Shown here one piece after another: positions 1 through 14,345 of a DNA stretch of 64,000 nt; the first letter of the stretch is position 1; every line of letters begins with the position of its first letter. The stretch spans positions 53,900,963-53,964,962 of the forward strand of contig NC_074711.1 in assembly GCF_947242115.1 (NCBI RefSeq), given 5' to 3'. Source of the DNA: Biomphalaria glabrata. Taxonomy: Eukaryota; Mollusca; Gastropoda; Planorbidae. The translations under genes and the position numbers were made by a program. The notes beneath the pieces were generated by a model, which was not told the DNA's origin, did no database searches, and was given only the letters and a program-made list of their open reading frames with translations.

Positions 1-3000
1 CTACACATTCAGCGGGTATGTCCTACACATTCAGCGGGTACGTCCTAGACATTCAGCGGGTACGTCCTAGACATTCAGCGGGTATGTCCTACACATTCAG
101 TGGGTATATCCTACACATTCAGTGGGTATGTCCTAGACATTCAGTGGGTACGTCCTAGACATTAAGTGGGTATGTCCTACACATTCAGTGGGTACGTCCT
201 AGACATTCAGTGGGTACGTCCTAGACATTCAGTGGGTACGTCCTAGACATTCAGCGGGTACGTCCTACACATTCAGCAGGTATGTCCTACACATTCAGTG
301 GGTACGTCCTACACATTCAGCGGGTATGTCCTAGACATTCAGTGGGTACGTCCTACACATTCAGCGGGTATGTCCTACACATTCAGTGGGTACGTCCTAC
401 ACATTCAGCGGGTATGTCCTACACATTCAGCGGGTATGTCCTACACATTCAGCGGATATGTCCTACACATTCAGTGGGTACGTCCTACACATTCAGCGGA
501 TATGTCCTACACATTCAGCGGGTATGTCCTACACATTCAGCGAATATGTCCTACACATTCAGCGGGTACGTCCTAGACATTCAGCAGGTACGTCCTACAC
601 ATTCAGCGGATATGTCCTACACATTCAGCGGGTATGTCCTACACATTCAGCGGATATGTCCTACACATTCAGCGGGTACGTCCTACACATTCAGCGGGTA
701 CGTCCTAGACATTCAGCGGGTACGTCCTACACATTCAGCGGATATGTCCTAGACATTCAGTGGGTACGTCCTACACATTCAGCGGGTACGTCCTAGACAT
801 TCAGCGGTTATGTCCTACACATTCAGCGGGTATGTCCTACACATTCAGCGGGTACGTCCTAGACATTCAGCGGGTACGTCCTAGACATTCAGCGGGTATG
901 TCCTACACATTCAGTGGGTATATCCTACACATTCAGTGGGTATGTCCTAGACATTCAGTGGGTACGTCCTAGACATTCAGTGGGTATGTCCTACACATTC
1001 AGTGGGTACGTCCTAGACATTCAGTGGGTACGTCCTAGACATTCAGTGGGTATGTCCTACACATTCAGTGGGTATGTCCCACACATTCAGTGGGTACGTC
1101 CTACACATTCAGCGGGTATGTCCTACACATTCAGTGGGTACGTCCTAGACATTCAGCGGGTACGTCCTACACATTCAGCGGATATGTCCTACACATTCAT
1201 CGGGTATGTCCTAGACATTCAGTGGGTACGTCCTACACATTCAGTGGGTATGTCCTAGACATTCAGCGGGTACGTCCTACACATTCAGTGGGTACGTCCT
1301 ACACATTCAGTGGGTACGTACTACACATTCAGCGGGTACGTCCTACACATTCAGCGGGTACGTCTACACATTCAGCGGGTATGTCCTACACATTCAGCGG
1401 GTATGTCCTAGACATTCAGCGGGTACGTCCTACACATTCAGCGGGTACGTCCTACACATTCAGTGGGTACGTCCTAGACATTCAGCGGGTACGTCCTAGA
1501 CATTCAGCGGGTACGTCCTACACATTCAGTGGGTACGTCCTACACATTCAGCGGGTATGTCCTACACATTCAGCGGGTATGTCCTAGACATTCAGCGGGT
1601 ACGTCCTAGACATTCAGCGGGTACGTCCTACACATTCAGTGGGTACGTCCTACACATTCAGCGGGTATGTCCTAGACATTCAGCGGGTATGTCCTAGACA
1701 TTTAGCGGGTATGTCCTAGACATTCAGCGGGTACGTCCTAGACATTCAGCGGGTACGTCCTACACATTCAGCGGATATGGCCTACACATTCAGTGGGTAC
1801 GTCCTACACATTCAGCGGATATGTCCTACACATTCAGCGGGTACGTCCTACACATTCAGCGGGTACGTCCTAGACATTCAGCGGGTACGTCCTACACATT
1901 CAGCGGATATGTCCTAGACATTCAGTGGGTACGTCCTACACATTCAGCGGGTACGTCCTAGACATTCAGCGGGTAAGTCCTACACATTCAGCGGGTACGT
2001 CCTACACATTCAGCGGGTATGTCCTACACATTCAGCGGGTATGTCCTAGACATTCAGTGGGTACGTCCTACACATTCAGCGGGTATGTCCTAGACATTCA
2101 GCGGGTACGTCCTAGACATTCAGCGGGTACGTCCTAGACATTCAGCGGGTACGTCCTACACATTCAGCGGGTACGTCCTACACATTCAGTGGGTACGTCC
2201 TACACATTCAGTGGGTTAGTCCTACACATTCAGCGGGTATGTCCTACACATTCAGTGGGTACGTCCTAGACATTCAGCGGGTACGTCCTACACATTCAGC
2301 GGATATGTCCTACACATTCAGCGGGTATGTCCTAGACATTCAGTGGGTATGTCCTACACATTCAGTGGGTATGTCCTAGACATTCAGCGGGTACGTCCTA
2401 CACATTCAGTGGGTACGTCCTACACATTCAGTGGGTACGTCCTAGACATTCAGTGGGTACGTCCTAGACATTCAGCGGGTACGTCCTACACATTCAGCAG
2501 GTATGTCCTACACATTCAGTGGGTACGTCCTACACATTCAGCGGGTATGTCCTAGACATTCAGTGGGTACGTCCTACACATTCAGCGGGTATGTCCTACA
2601 CATTCAGTGGGTACGTCCTACACATTCAGCGGGTATGTCCTACACATTCAGCGGGTATGTCCTACACATTCAGCGGATATGTCCTACACATTCAGTGGGT
2701 ACGTCCTACACATTCAGCGGATATGTCCTACACATTCAGTGGGTATGTCCTACACATTCAGTGGGTATGTCCTACACATTCAGTGGGTACGTCCTACACA
2801 TTCAGCGGATATGTCCTACACATTCAGTGGGTATGTCCTACACATTCAGTGGGTATGTCCTACACATTCAGTGGGTACGTCCTACACATTCAGCGGGTAT
2901 GTCCTACACATTCAGTGGGTACGTCCTAGACATTCAGCGGGTACGTCCTACACATTCAGCGGATATGTCCTACACATTCAGCGGGTATGTCCTAGACATT

Positions 3001-6000
3001 CAGCGGGTACGTCCTACACATTCAGTGGGTACGTCCTACACATTCAGTGGGTACGTCCTAGACATTCAGTGGGTACGTCCTAGACATTCAGTGGGTACGT
3101 CCTACACATTCAGCAGGTATGTCCTACACATTCAGTGGGTACGTCCTACACATTCAGCGGGTATGTCCTAGACATTCAGTGGGTACGTCCTACACATTCA
3201 GCGGGTATGTCCTACACATTCAGTGGGTACGTCCTACACATTCAGCGGGTATGTCCTACACATTCAGCGGGTATGTCCTACACATTCAGCGGATATGTCC
3301 TACACATTCAGTGGGTACGTCCTACACATTCAGCGGATATGTCCTACACATTCAGCGGGTATGTCCTACACATTCAGCGAATATGTCCTACACATTCAGC
3401 GGGTACGTCCTAGACATTCAGCAGGTACGTCCTACACTTTCAGTGGGTACGTCCTACACATTCAGCGGGTATGTCCTACACATTCAGCGGGTATGTCCTA
3501 GACATTCAGCGGGTACGTCCTAGACATTCAGCGGGTACGTCCTACACATTCAGTGGGTACGTCCTACACATTCAGCGGGTATGTCCTACACATTCAGCGG
3601 GTATGTCCTAGACATTCAGCGGGTATGTCCTAGACATTCAGCGGGTACGTCCTACACATTCAGCGGATATGTCCTACACATTCAGTGGGTACGTCCTACA
3701 CATTCAGCGGATATGTCCTAGACATTCAGCGGGTACGTCCTAGACATTCAGTGGGTACGTCCTACACATTAAGCGGATATGTCCTACACATTCAGCGGGT
3801 ATGTCCTACACATTCAGCGGATATGTCCTACACATTCAGCGGGTACGTCCTACACATTCAGCGGGTACGTCCTAGACATTCAGCGGGTACGTCCTACACA
3901 TTCAGCGGATATGTCCTAGACATTCAGTAGGTACGTCCTACACATTTAGCGGGTACGTCCTAGACATTCAGCGGGTACGTCCTACACATTCAGCGGGTAC
4001 GTCCTACACATTCAGCGGGTATGTCCTACACATTCAGCGGGTATGTCCTAGACATTCAGTGGGTACGTCCTACACATTCAGCGGGTACGTCTACACATTC
4101 AGCGGGTACGTCCTACACATTCAGCGGGTACGTCCTACACATTCAGCGGGTACGTCTACACATTCAGTGGGTACGTCCTACACATTCAGCGGGTACGTCC
4201 TACACATTCAGCGGGTACGTCTACACATTCAGCGGGTATGTCCTACACATTCAGCGGGTACGTCCTACACATTCAGCGGGTATGTCCTACACATTCAGTG
4301 GGTATGTCCTAGACATTCAGCAAGTACGTCCTAGACATTCAGCGGGTACGTCCTAGACATTCAGCGGATATGTCCTACACAATCAGTGGGTACGTCCTAC
4401 ACATTCAGTGGGTACGTCCTAGACATTCAGCAGGTATGTCCTAGACATTCAGTGGGTACGTCCTAGACATTCAGCGGGTACGTCCTAGACATTCAGCGGG
4501 TACGTCCTAGACATTCAGCGGGTATGTCCTAGACATTCAATGGGTACGTCCTAGACATTCAGCGGATATGTCCTACACATTCAGTGGCTACGTCCTACAC
4601 ATTCAGTGGGTATGTCCTACACATTCAGCGGGTATGTCCTACACATTCAGCGGGTATGTCCTAGACATTCAGCGGGTACGTCCTACACATTCAGCGGGTA
4701 CGTCCTACACATTCAGTGGGTACGTCCTAGACATTCAGCGGGTACGTCCTAGACATTCAGCGGGTACGTCCTACACATTCAGTGGGTACGTCCTACACAT
4801 TCAGCGGGTATGTCCTACACATTCAGCGGGTATGTCCTAGACATTCAGCGGGTATGTCCTAGACATTCAGCGGGTACGTCCTAGACATTCAGCGGGTACG
4901 TCCTACACATTCAGTGGGTACGTCCTACACATTCAGCGGGTATGTCCTAGACATTCAGCGGGTATGTCCTAGACATTTAGCGGGTATGTCCTAGACATTC
5001 AGCGGGTACGTCCTAGACATTCAGCGGGTACGTCCTACACATTCAGCGGATATGTCCTACACATTCAGTGGGTACGTCCTACACATTCAGCGGATATGTC
5101 CTACACATTCAGCGGGTACGTCCTACACATTCAGCGGGTACGTCCTAGACATTCAGCGGGTACGTCCTACACATTCAGCGGATATGTCCTAGACATTCAG
5201 TGGGTACGTCCTACACATTCAGCGGGTACGTCCTAGACATTCAGCGGGTAAGTCCTACACATTCAGCGGGTACGTCCTACACATTCAGCGGGTATGTCCT
5301 ACACATTCAGCGGGTATGTCCTAGACATTCAGTGGGTACGTCCTACACATTCAGCGGGTATGTCCTAGACATTCAGCGGGTACGTCCTAGACATTCAGCG
5401 GGTACGTCCTAGACATTCAGCGGGTACGTCCTACACATTCAGCGGGTACGTCCTACACATTCAGTGGGTACGTCCTACACATTCAGTGGGTTAGTCCTAC
5501 ACATTCAGCGGGTATGTCCTACACATTCAGTGGGTACGTCCTAGACATTCAGCGGGTACGTCCTACACATTCAGCGGATATGTCCTACACATTCAGCGGG
5601 TATGTCCTAGACATTCAGTGGGTATGTCCTATACATTCAGTGGGTATGTCCTAGACATTCAGCGGGTACGTCCTACACATTCAGTGGGTACGTCCTACAC
5701 ATTCAGTGGGTACGTCCTAGACATTCAGTGGGTACGTCCTAGACATTCAGCGGGTACGTCCTACACATTCAGCAGGTATGTCCTACACATTCAGTGGGTA
5801 CGTCCTACACATTCAGCGGGTATGTCCTAGACATTCAGTGGGTACGTCCTACACATTCAGCGGGTATGTCCTACACATTCAGTGGGTACGTCCTACACAT
5901 TCAGCGGGTATGTCCTACACATTCAGCGGGTATGTCCTACACATTCAGCGGATATGTCCTACACATTCAGTGGGTACGTCCTACACATTCAGCGGATATG

Positions 6001-9000
6001 TCCTACACATTCAGTGGGTATGTCCTACACATTCAGTGGGTATGTCCTACACATTCAGTGGGTACGTCCTACACATTCAGCGGATATGTCCTACACATTC
6101 AGTGGGTATGTCCTACACATTCAGTGGGTATGTCCTACACATTCAGTGGGTACGTCCTACACATTCAGCGGGTATGTCCTACACATTCAGTGGGTACGTC
6201 CTAGACATTCAGCGGGTACGTCCTACACATTCAGCGGATATGTCCTACACATTCAGCGGGTATGTCCTAGACATTCAGCGGGTACGTCCTACACATTCAG
6301 TGGGTACGTCCTACACATTCAGTGGGTACGTCCTAGACATTCAGTGGGTACGTCCTAGACATTCAGTGGGTACGTCCTACACATTCAGCAGGTATGTCCT
6401 ACACATTCAGTGGGTACGTCCTACACATTCAGCGGGTATGTCCTAGACATTCAGTGGGTACGTCCTACACATTCAGCGGGTATGTCCTACACATTCAGTG
6501 GGTACGTCCTACACATTCAGCGGGTATGTCCTACACATTCAGCGGGTATGTCCTACACATTCAGCGGATATGTCCTACACATTCAGTGGGTACGTCCTAC
6601 ACATTCAGCGGATATGTCCTACACATTCAGCGGGTATGTCCTACACATTCAGCGAATATGTCCTACACATTCAGCGGGTACGTCCTAGACATTCAGCAGG
6701 TACGTCCTACACTTTCAGTGGGTACGTCCTACACATTCAGCGGGTATGTCCTACACATTCAGCGGGTATGTCCTAGACATTCAGCGGGTATGTCCTAGAC
6801 ATTCAGCGGGTACGTCCTAGACATTCAGCGGGTACGTCCTACACATTCAGTGGGTACGTCCTACACATTCAGCGGGTATGTCCTACACATTCAGCGGGTA
6901 TGTCCTAGACATTCAGCGGGTATGTCCTAGACATTCAGCGGGTACGTCCTACACATTCAGCGGATATGTCCTACACATTCAGTGGGTACGTCCTACACAT
7001 TCAGCGGATATGTCCTAGACATTCAGCGGGTACGTCCTAGACATTCAGTGGGTACGTCCTACACATTAAGCGGATATGTCCTACACATTCAGCGGGTATG
7101 TCCTACACATTCAGCGGATATGTCCTACACATTCAGCGGGTACGTCCTACACATTCAGCGGGTACGTCCTAGACATTCAGCGGGTACGTCCTACACATTC
7201 AGCGGATATGTCCTAGACATTCAGTAGGTACGTCCTACACATTCAGCGGGTACGTCCTAGACATTCAGCGGGTACGTCCTACACATTCAGCGGGTACGTC
7301 CTACACATTCAGCGGGTATGTCCTACACATTCAGCGGGTATGTCCTAGACATTCAGTGGGTACGTCCTACACATTCAGCGGGTACGTCTACACATTCAGC
7401 GGGTACGTCCTACACATTCAGCGGGTACGTCCTACACATTCAGCGGGTACGTCTACACATTCAGTGGGTACGTCCTACACATTCAGCGGGTACGTCCTAC
7501 ACATTCAGCGGGTACGTCTACACATTCAGCGGGTATGTCCTACACATTCAGCGGGTACGTCCTACACATTCAGCGGGTATGTCCTACACATTCAGTGGGT
7601 ATGTCCTAGACATTCAGCGGGTACGTCCTAGACATTCAGCGGGTACGTCCTAGACATTCAGCGGATATGTCCTACACAATCAGTGGGTACGTCCTACACA
7701 TTCAGTGGGTACGTCCTAGACATTCAGCAGGTATGTCCTAGACATTCAGTGGGTACGTCCTAGACATTCAGCGGGTACGTCCTAGACATTCAGCGGGTAC
7801 GTCCTAGACATTCAGCGGGTATGTCCTAGACATTCAATGGGTACGTCCTAGACATTCAGCGGATATGTCCTACACATTCAGTGGGTACGTCCTACACATT
7901 CAGTGGGTATGTCCTACACATTCAGCGGGTATGTCCTACACATTCAGCGGGTATGTCCTAGACATTCAGTGGGTACGTCCTACACATTCAGCGGGTACGT
8001 CCTACACATTCAGTGGGTATGTCCTACACATTCAGCGGGTACGTCCTAGACATTCAGCGGGTACGTCCTAGACATTCAGCGGGTACGTCCTACACATTCA
8101 GTGGGTACGTCCTACACATTCAGCGGGTATGTCCTACACATTCAGTGGGTATGTCCTAGACATTCAGCGGGTATGTCCTAGACATTCAGCGGGTATGTCC
8201 TAGACTTTCAGCGGGTACGTCCTAGACATTCAGCGGGTACGTCCTACACATTCAGTGGGTACGTCCTACACATTCAGCGGGTATGTCCTAGACATTCAGC
8301 GGGTATGTCCTAGACATTCAGCGGGTATGTCCTAGACATTCAGCGGGTACGTCCTACACATTCAGCGGATATGTCCTACACATTCAGTGGGTACGTCCTA
8401 CACATTCAGCGGATATAACCTAGACATTCAGCGGGTACGTCCTAGACATTCAGCGGGTACGTCCTACACATTCAGCGGATATGTCCTACACATTCAGTGG
8501 GTACGTCCTACACATTCAGCGGGTATGTCCTACACATTCAGCGGATATGTCCTACACATTCAGCGGGTACGTCCTACACATTCAGCGGGTACGTCCTAGA
8601 CATTCAGCGGGTACGTCCTACTCATTCAGCGGATATGTCCTAGACATTCAGTGGGTACGTCCTACACATTCAGCGGGTACGTCCTAGACATTCAGCGGGT
8701 ACGTCCTACACATTCAGCGGGTACGTCCTACACATTCAGCGGGTATGTCCTACACATTCAGCGGGTATGTCCTAGACATTCAGTGGGTACGTCCTACACA
8801 TTCAGTGGGTATGTCCTAGACATTCAGCGGGTACGTCCTAGACATTCAGCGGGTACGTCCTAGACATTCAGCGGGTACGTCCTACACATTCAGCGGGTAC
8901 GTCCTACACATTCAGTGGGTACGTCCTACACATTCAGTGGGTATGTCCTACACATTCAGCGGGTACGTCCTACACATTCAGCGGGTATGTCCTACACATT

Positions 9001-10529
9001 CAGCGGGTACGTCCTACACATTCAGCGGGTACGTCCTACACATTTAGTGGGTACGTCCTACACATTCAGCGGATATGTCCTACACATTCAGTGGGTACGT
9101 CCTAGACATTCAGCGGATATGTCCTAGACATTCAGCGGGTACGTCCTAGACATTCAGCGGGTACGTCCTACACATTCAGTGGGTACGTCCTAGACATTCA
9201 GCGGGTACGTCCTACACATTCAGCGGGTACGTCCTAGACATTCAGCGGGTACGTCCTAGACATTCAGCGGATATGTCCTACACATTCAGTGGGTACGTCC
9301 TAGACATTCAGCGGGTACGTCCTACACATTCAGTGGGTACGTCCTAGACATTCAGCGGGTACGTCCTACACATTCAGCGGGTACGTCCTACACATTCAGC
9401 GGGTACGTCCTAGACATTCAGCGGATATGTCCTACACATTCAGTGGGTACGTCCTAGACATTCAGCGGGTACGTCCTAGACATTCAGCGGGTACGTCCTA
9501 GACATTCAGCGGGTATGTCCTACACATTCAGCGGGTATGTCCTAGACATTCAGCGGGTACGTCCTAGACATTCAGCGGATATGTCCTACACATTCAGTGG
9601 GTACGTCCTACACATTCAGTGGGTATGTCCTACACATTCAGCGGATATGTCCTACACATTTAGCGGGTATGTCCTAGACATTCAGCGGGTACGTCCTAGA
9701 CATTCAGCGGGTACGTCCTAGACATTCAGCGGATATGTCCTAAACATTCAGCGGGTATGTCCTAGACATTCAGCGGGTATGTCCTAGACATTCAGCGGGT
9801 ACGTCCTACACATTCAGCGGATATGTCCTAGACATTCAGTGGGTATGTCCTAGACATTCAGCGGGTACGTCCTAGACATTCAGCGGGTACGTCCTACACA
9901 TTCAGCGGATATGTCCTACACATTCAGTGGGTATGTCCTAGACATTCAGTGGGTATGTCCTACACATTCAGTGGGTATGTCCTAGACATTCAGTGGGTAT
10001 GTCCTAGACATTCAGTGGGTATGTCCTAGACATTCAGCGGGTACGTCCTACACATTCAGCGGGTACGTCTTACACATTCAGCGGATATGTCCTACACATT
10101 CAGTGGGTACGTCCTACACATTCAGTGGGTATGTCCTAGACATTCAGCGGGTACGTCCTACACATTCAGCGGATATGTCCTAGACATTCAGCGGGTATGT
10201 CCTAGACATTCAGCGGGTACGTCCTACACATTCAGCGGGTACGTCCTAGACATTCAGCGGGTATGTCGTAGACATTCAGTGGGTATGTCCTAGACATTCA
10301 GCGGGTACGTCCTAGACATTCAGTGGGTACGTCCTACACATTCAGTGGGTATGTCCTAGACATTCAGCGGGTATGTCCTAGACATTCAGCGGGTATGTCC
10401 TACACATTCAGCGGGTATGTCCTACACATTCAGCGGGTACGTCCTACAGATTCAGCGGGTATTTCCTACAGATTCAGCGGGTATGTCCTACAGATTCAGC
10501 GGGTATTTCCTACAGATTCAGCGGGTATA
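1..10529. repeat. 22-bp satellite array, about 478 units, cut by window edge
   Basis: A head-to-tail array of a 22-bp unit, roughly TACGTCCTACACATT followed by CAGCGGG, runs from the first base to about 10,529, so its left end lies outside the window. Common variants are TACG/TATG, TACAC/TAGAC, GCGGG/GTGGG and GCGGA. A few units lack one base (21 bp), near 1,354, 4,087, 4,151, 4,221, 7,387, 7,451 and 7,521. As 22 is not a multiple of 3, three units make a 66-bp frame that stays open for up to 222 codons, which is a property of the repeat and not a gene. The family is not recognised. Confidence 0.97.
1600..8100. repeat. Nested higher-order repeat, period about 3,275-3,297 bp
   Basis: The order of variant units recurs at long range. 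Blocks starting at 1,925, 2,343, 2,503 and 3,119 reappear at 5,200, 5,618, 5,778 and 6,394, an offset of 3,275 = 149 x 22 minus the three 21-bp units inside it. Blocks at 3,685 and 4,021 reappear at 6,982 and 7,318, an offset of 3,297, so one 22-bp unit was gained near 6,780. A shorter offset of 616 bp (28 units) relates 2,503 to 3,119. The outer borders are approximate. Such large segmental copies point to recent unequal exchange within the array. Confidence 0.85.
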
Positions 10530-12990
10530 CTCCTGGCGATAATAAATCATTAATAAAAAACCTAACAAAAATAATATTTAAAAAAAAAAATTCATATTTT
10601 GTGAAGCTGATGGTGGTCTATAAATTTCTATTTTATATTTATTATACTACTTCATTATTGCTCTATAGACACATGCCTCCGCACAATTAAGTCTTTCTTC
10701 TAACATCACAAATAAGACGGCGCACACAAATGTTCATGTACATCTATTTATGTTTCAGAAAAAAAAATATAAACCTTTATTTCATCTCGAAAACGGCTCT
10801 ACCAAGTTTCCTAGTAATTTGATAGTTTATATTTTTCACACAGGAAAAACTCTGGTTTAACCTTTTTTTTTTTTTTTCAGAAATATTTAGTACGATCCCA
10901 TTCGTATTCGATCATATCCGAATCCGCTTTGATCGTATTCGACCATATCCAATCTGAGATCTGATTTGTGTTGATCAGACAAGATAAGATGAGATCTGAT
11001 TTGAGTTGATCAGATAAGATAAGATGAGATCCGATCCGAATGGAAGGAGAAATCAGAGACCGCCTTCGACTTCATAAACTGAGAATTATTTTAAAGTATC
11101 TTCTATTTTATACTAGGCCTACTTGTAGGCTGTGGGTTTGTTTATTTGTTGGTTCGTTTGTTTTGGTTGGGGGGGGGGGGTCTTTGGCAGAATATAACTT
11201 ACCTACAAAATTAGAAATTTTGAATCTCTATCTCGATTCAAGTTGAAACTTTGCTCAACTATCCATTGTCCCTAGCAAAACAAACTCACTCAAAATAATA
11301 ACAAATGAGATAAAGAAATAGTGGTACCATATCAATTTTGTTTGATGTCGATAAAGGAAAATAGATTATACATTATTGAGATATATGGCTGTGAACGTGG
11401 AGTTTTTCCCCTAAGATAATTTTTTTTTAAAATGTTTTTTTTTTTAAAGATCATGAATTACAAAGTAGTTATTAAAATGTAAATTTCCATGACCACATTT
11501 CTTATAACATAATATTTACTTATAAGCACTTCAAATTTTAATTTGCTGGCCACACATGTGTAACATCTTATTCCCCACAAATTCGAATTATTTTTCTGTC
11601 TAGTTTCTTTTATTCACTACTTTGAGAGGGAATTTAGCGGTCAGTCTGGTTATTGACTACTGAATTAGTTTAGAAGAGATGCACTAGATTCAAGATGGAC
11701 ACTGGACCAGGTGTCCGAGGCTCCTCATTCTCCAGACATCAAAGCGAAATAGAACAATGGAACCCAGTTAATTGTCAGCAGCCTTGTTTCAATGCCCCGC
11801 TACTTCAGGCCATTGAGAAGGCTTGATAGTTGTTCATATTATTTTTTGTTGTACTGCATGTAGGGGCGATTCATTAAGTAGCCATCGTGTAGCTGGTTGT
11901 GGTAGCATGGCGGTGTAGCGGGACCAGAAATGTGTTTTGATTAAGGCCCGCCCTCGTCTGATCCCCACTCTCCAAGTGTCGAGGAAATAATACGTTGTAA
12001 TTAGTGTGTGTGTGTGGGGGGATATGAGGGTGAATAAAAAAAAAGGTGGTGGGTAACCTTCTGCTTGTCTTATCGCTTGAAGATGACCAGTGAACATCAA
12101 ACCCAACAGACCAGCATAAGGCTTCGTTCTATCACATGATCAGTGCATCAATCGCCCCTTCACCTCCACCCCATTTCCCAGCCTCCCATTTTTTTTAAAT
12201 CGCCGGTTTGGTAGAAAAGCCGATATATTGTTTTTATGCTGTACGTTATCTGTCCGCCTCTGAAGTGTACATGTCTTAAAATAAAGTGTAAATATGTAGG
12301 CCTCTTACAATTCAAAGTCGTCTAGTGTACACTTGAAATAGAGTTCCTAATACGCTGTACTTTTTCATATATTGTGTACATATTATTTAAAACCATTCTA
12401 AACACAAGATGAAAAACAAAAAAAAAACACATTTCTGAGGTGATATGTTCGATTGAAAAAAAATCATCCTACATTATTATTTAACATGTTTGAAATAGGG
12501 TAATGCTATTTATGGCCATTTAAAAGTTTTCTACCTTGTTTTTTTTAAAAACAACTTGAAGGGTCCAAATCCTCTCTTGCGTCGCGCATGTATGTCACCA
12601 TGCAGGTCAAAAGCTTGTGGATTCCTGGACCTGTGAAGGTGCCTCTTGGGTTCTCAGACTTCGCGGGCCCTTTGGGACCTTCCCAGCACTCAAACCATTT
12701 CTCCATTGTAATTTTGTTGTATTGTTGCCAGAGCGTGATGGAAACTCACAACCTGCTCGCTGGCCCAACAGTGTTGCCAGTCACACATATATGACTCGGT
12801 ACAAACTCCATTAATACCAGAATGGCATAGCGTTGGTTTATACCGTTTGATGCAAGGATTACAGTGTCGATATTGGGGGGGGGGCATGATCCAGGGTTAC
12901 GCTAAACCTATAATACAGGTTTCAAATTAGTGACCACGACAATCTATGTTGCCCTCGAATGTTCCTCGCCAAGTCAAGAGTCAATGACTT
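10530..12990. other. AT-rich intergenic DNA with a small 35-bp repeat
   Basis: No gene is recognised. Homopolymer runs and short reading frames only. At about 10,953-11,040 a 35-bp unit occurs 2.4 times; it carries several AGATAAG (WGATAR-type) words. A T-run near 10,863 and a G-run near 11,170 are simple sequence. Confidence 0.6.
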
Positions 12991-13032
12991 TTGTTAGGCT
13001 TAACTGGTCGCTATGATCCATGCATCAAAACT

Positions 13033-13887
13033 GCTAATGCTACCACACGGTCCAAAAGTTTAACTGAGTCAGAAACTTCAAATGCTACCACATGGTCCAA
13101 AAGTTTAACTGAGTCAGAAACTTCAAATGCTACCACATGGTCCAAAAGTTTAACTGAGTCAGAAACTTCAAATGCTACCACATGGTCCAAAAGTTTAACT
13201 GAGTCAGAAACTTCAAATGCTACCACATGGTCCAAAAGTTTAACTGAGTCAGAAACTTCAAATGCTACCACATGGTCCAAAAGTTTAACTGAGTCAGAAA
13301 CTGCTAATGCTACCACATGGTCCAAAAGTTTAACTGAGTCAGAAACTTCAAATGCTACCACATGGTCCAAAAGTTTAACTGAGTCAGAAACTTCAAATGC
13401 TACCACATGGTCCAAAAGTTTAACTGAGTCAGAAACTTCAAATGCTACCACATGGTCCAAAAGTTTAACTGAGTCAGAAACTTCAAATGCTACCACATGG
13501 TCCAAAAGTTTAACTGAGTCAGAAACTTCAAATGCTACCACATGGTCCAAAAGTTTAACTTAGTCAGAAACTTCAAATGCTACCACATGGTCCAAAAGTT
13601 TAACTGAGTCTGAAACTTCAAATGCTACCACATGGTCCAAAAGTTTAACTGAGTCAGAAACTGCTAATGCTACCACATGGTCCAAAAGTTTAACTGAGTC
13701 AGAAACTGCAAATGCTACAACATGGTCCAAAAGTTTAACTGAGTCAGAAACTTCAAATGCTACCACATGGTCCAAAAGTTTAACTGAGTCAGAAACTTCA
13801 AATGCTACCACATGGTCCAAAAGTTTAACTGAGTCAGAAACTTCAAATGCTACCACATGGTCCAAAAGTTTAACTGAGTCAGAAACG
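13033..13887. repeat. 45-bp minisatellite, 19 units
   Basis: Nineteen tandem copies of a 45-bp unit containing ACATGGTCCAAAAGT and TTAACTGAGTCAG. Most units carry CTTCAAATGC; a CTGCTAATGC variant recurs at about 13,029, 13,301 and 13,661. Because 45 is divisible by 3, the array reads open on both strands with a 15-residue period (NATTWSKSLTESETS on the plus strand). A plus-strand stop arises in one unit at 13,561. There is no recognisable non-repeat coding sequence on either side, so I call it a non-coding minisatellite. Confidence 0.93.
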
Positions 13888-14345
13888 GAAAATTCAATGT
13901 AGGTTCCGTATCCTGCTCTAAGTCTATTGATGCCGACCAATCAATATATGCCCAAATGGCACGGGGCTTGGAGGCATTGATGGTCTTCAGTGCTAGCATT
14001 TGAAGGTCTTAAGATGAATACCTAAGCTTAGTGGCGTTAGGGTCCACTACTTTCAAACATATATCTGGGGCCGACAACAAGGGGGAAAGCGGGGAAAACG
14101 TTGAATGTTTTGTCTGTTAATGGAGAGACCAGCTTTATCAGCAAGTCTAGAGGCATGGTGCTTCCAGAGACTTTCATTCAGCCACTAGTTTTACAGCTGG
14201 AAGGTATTCATCCATTCCTTTATATCGCTAAAAACAAGTTTGTACTATTAAGTTTTAGTGGGCCTATATTAGCCATTAATATTCGAAAAAATATAAAACA
14301 AGGTTACAAAGAGAGTTTAGTGTGGAAATACAAACTCAAAATAGT
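13888..14345. other. Intergenic, nothing recognised
   Basis: Unique-looking DNA between the 45-bp array and a SINE fragment. A 94-codon plus-strand frame at 14,101-14,385 runs into the SINE head and shows no domain; I do not call it. Confidence 0.4.

Noticed and set aside
282-10553. Many plus-strand frames of 68-222 codons with a 22-residue period
   Set aside because: They follow directly from three 22-bp units making a 66-bp frame; all three frames behave alike and stops depend only on the TAGAC variant.
12991-13563. 190-codon plus-strand and 179- and 126-codon minus-strand frames in the 45-bp array
   Set aside because: The repeat period is divisible by 3, so both strands stay open; no unique coding sequence or exon signals adjoin.
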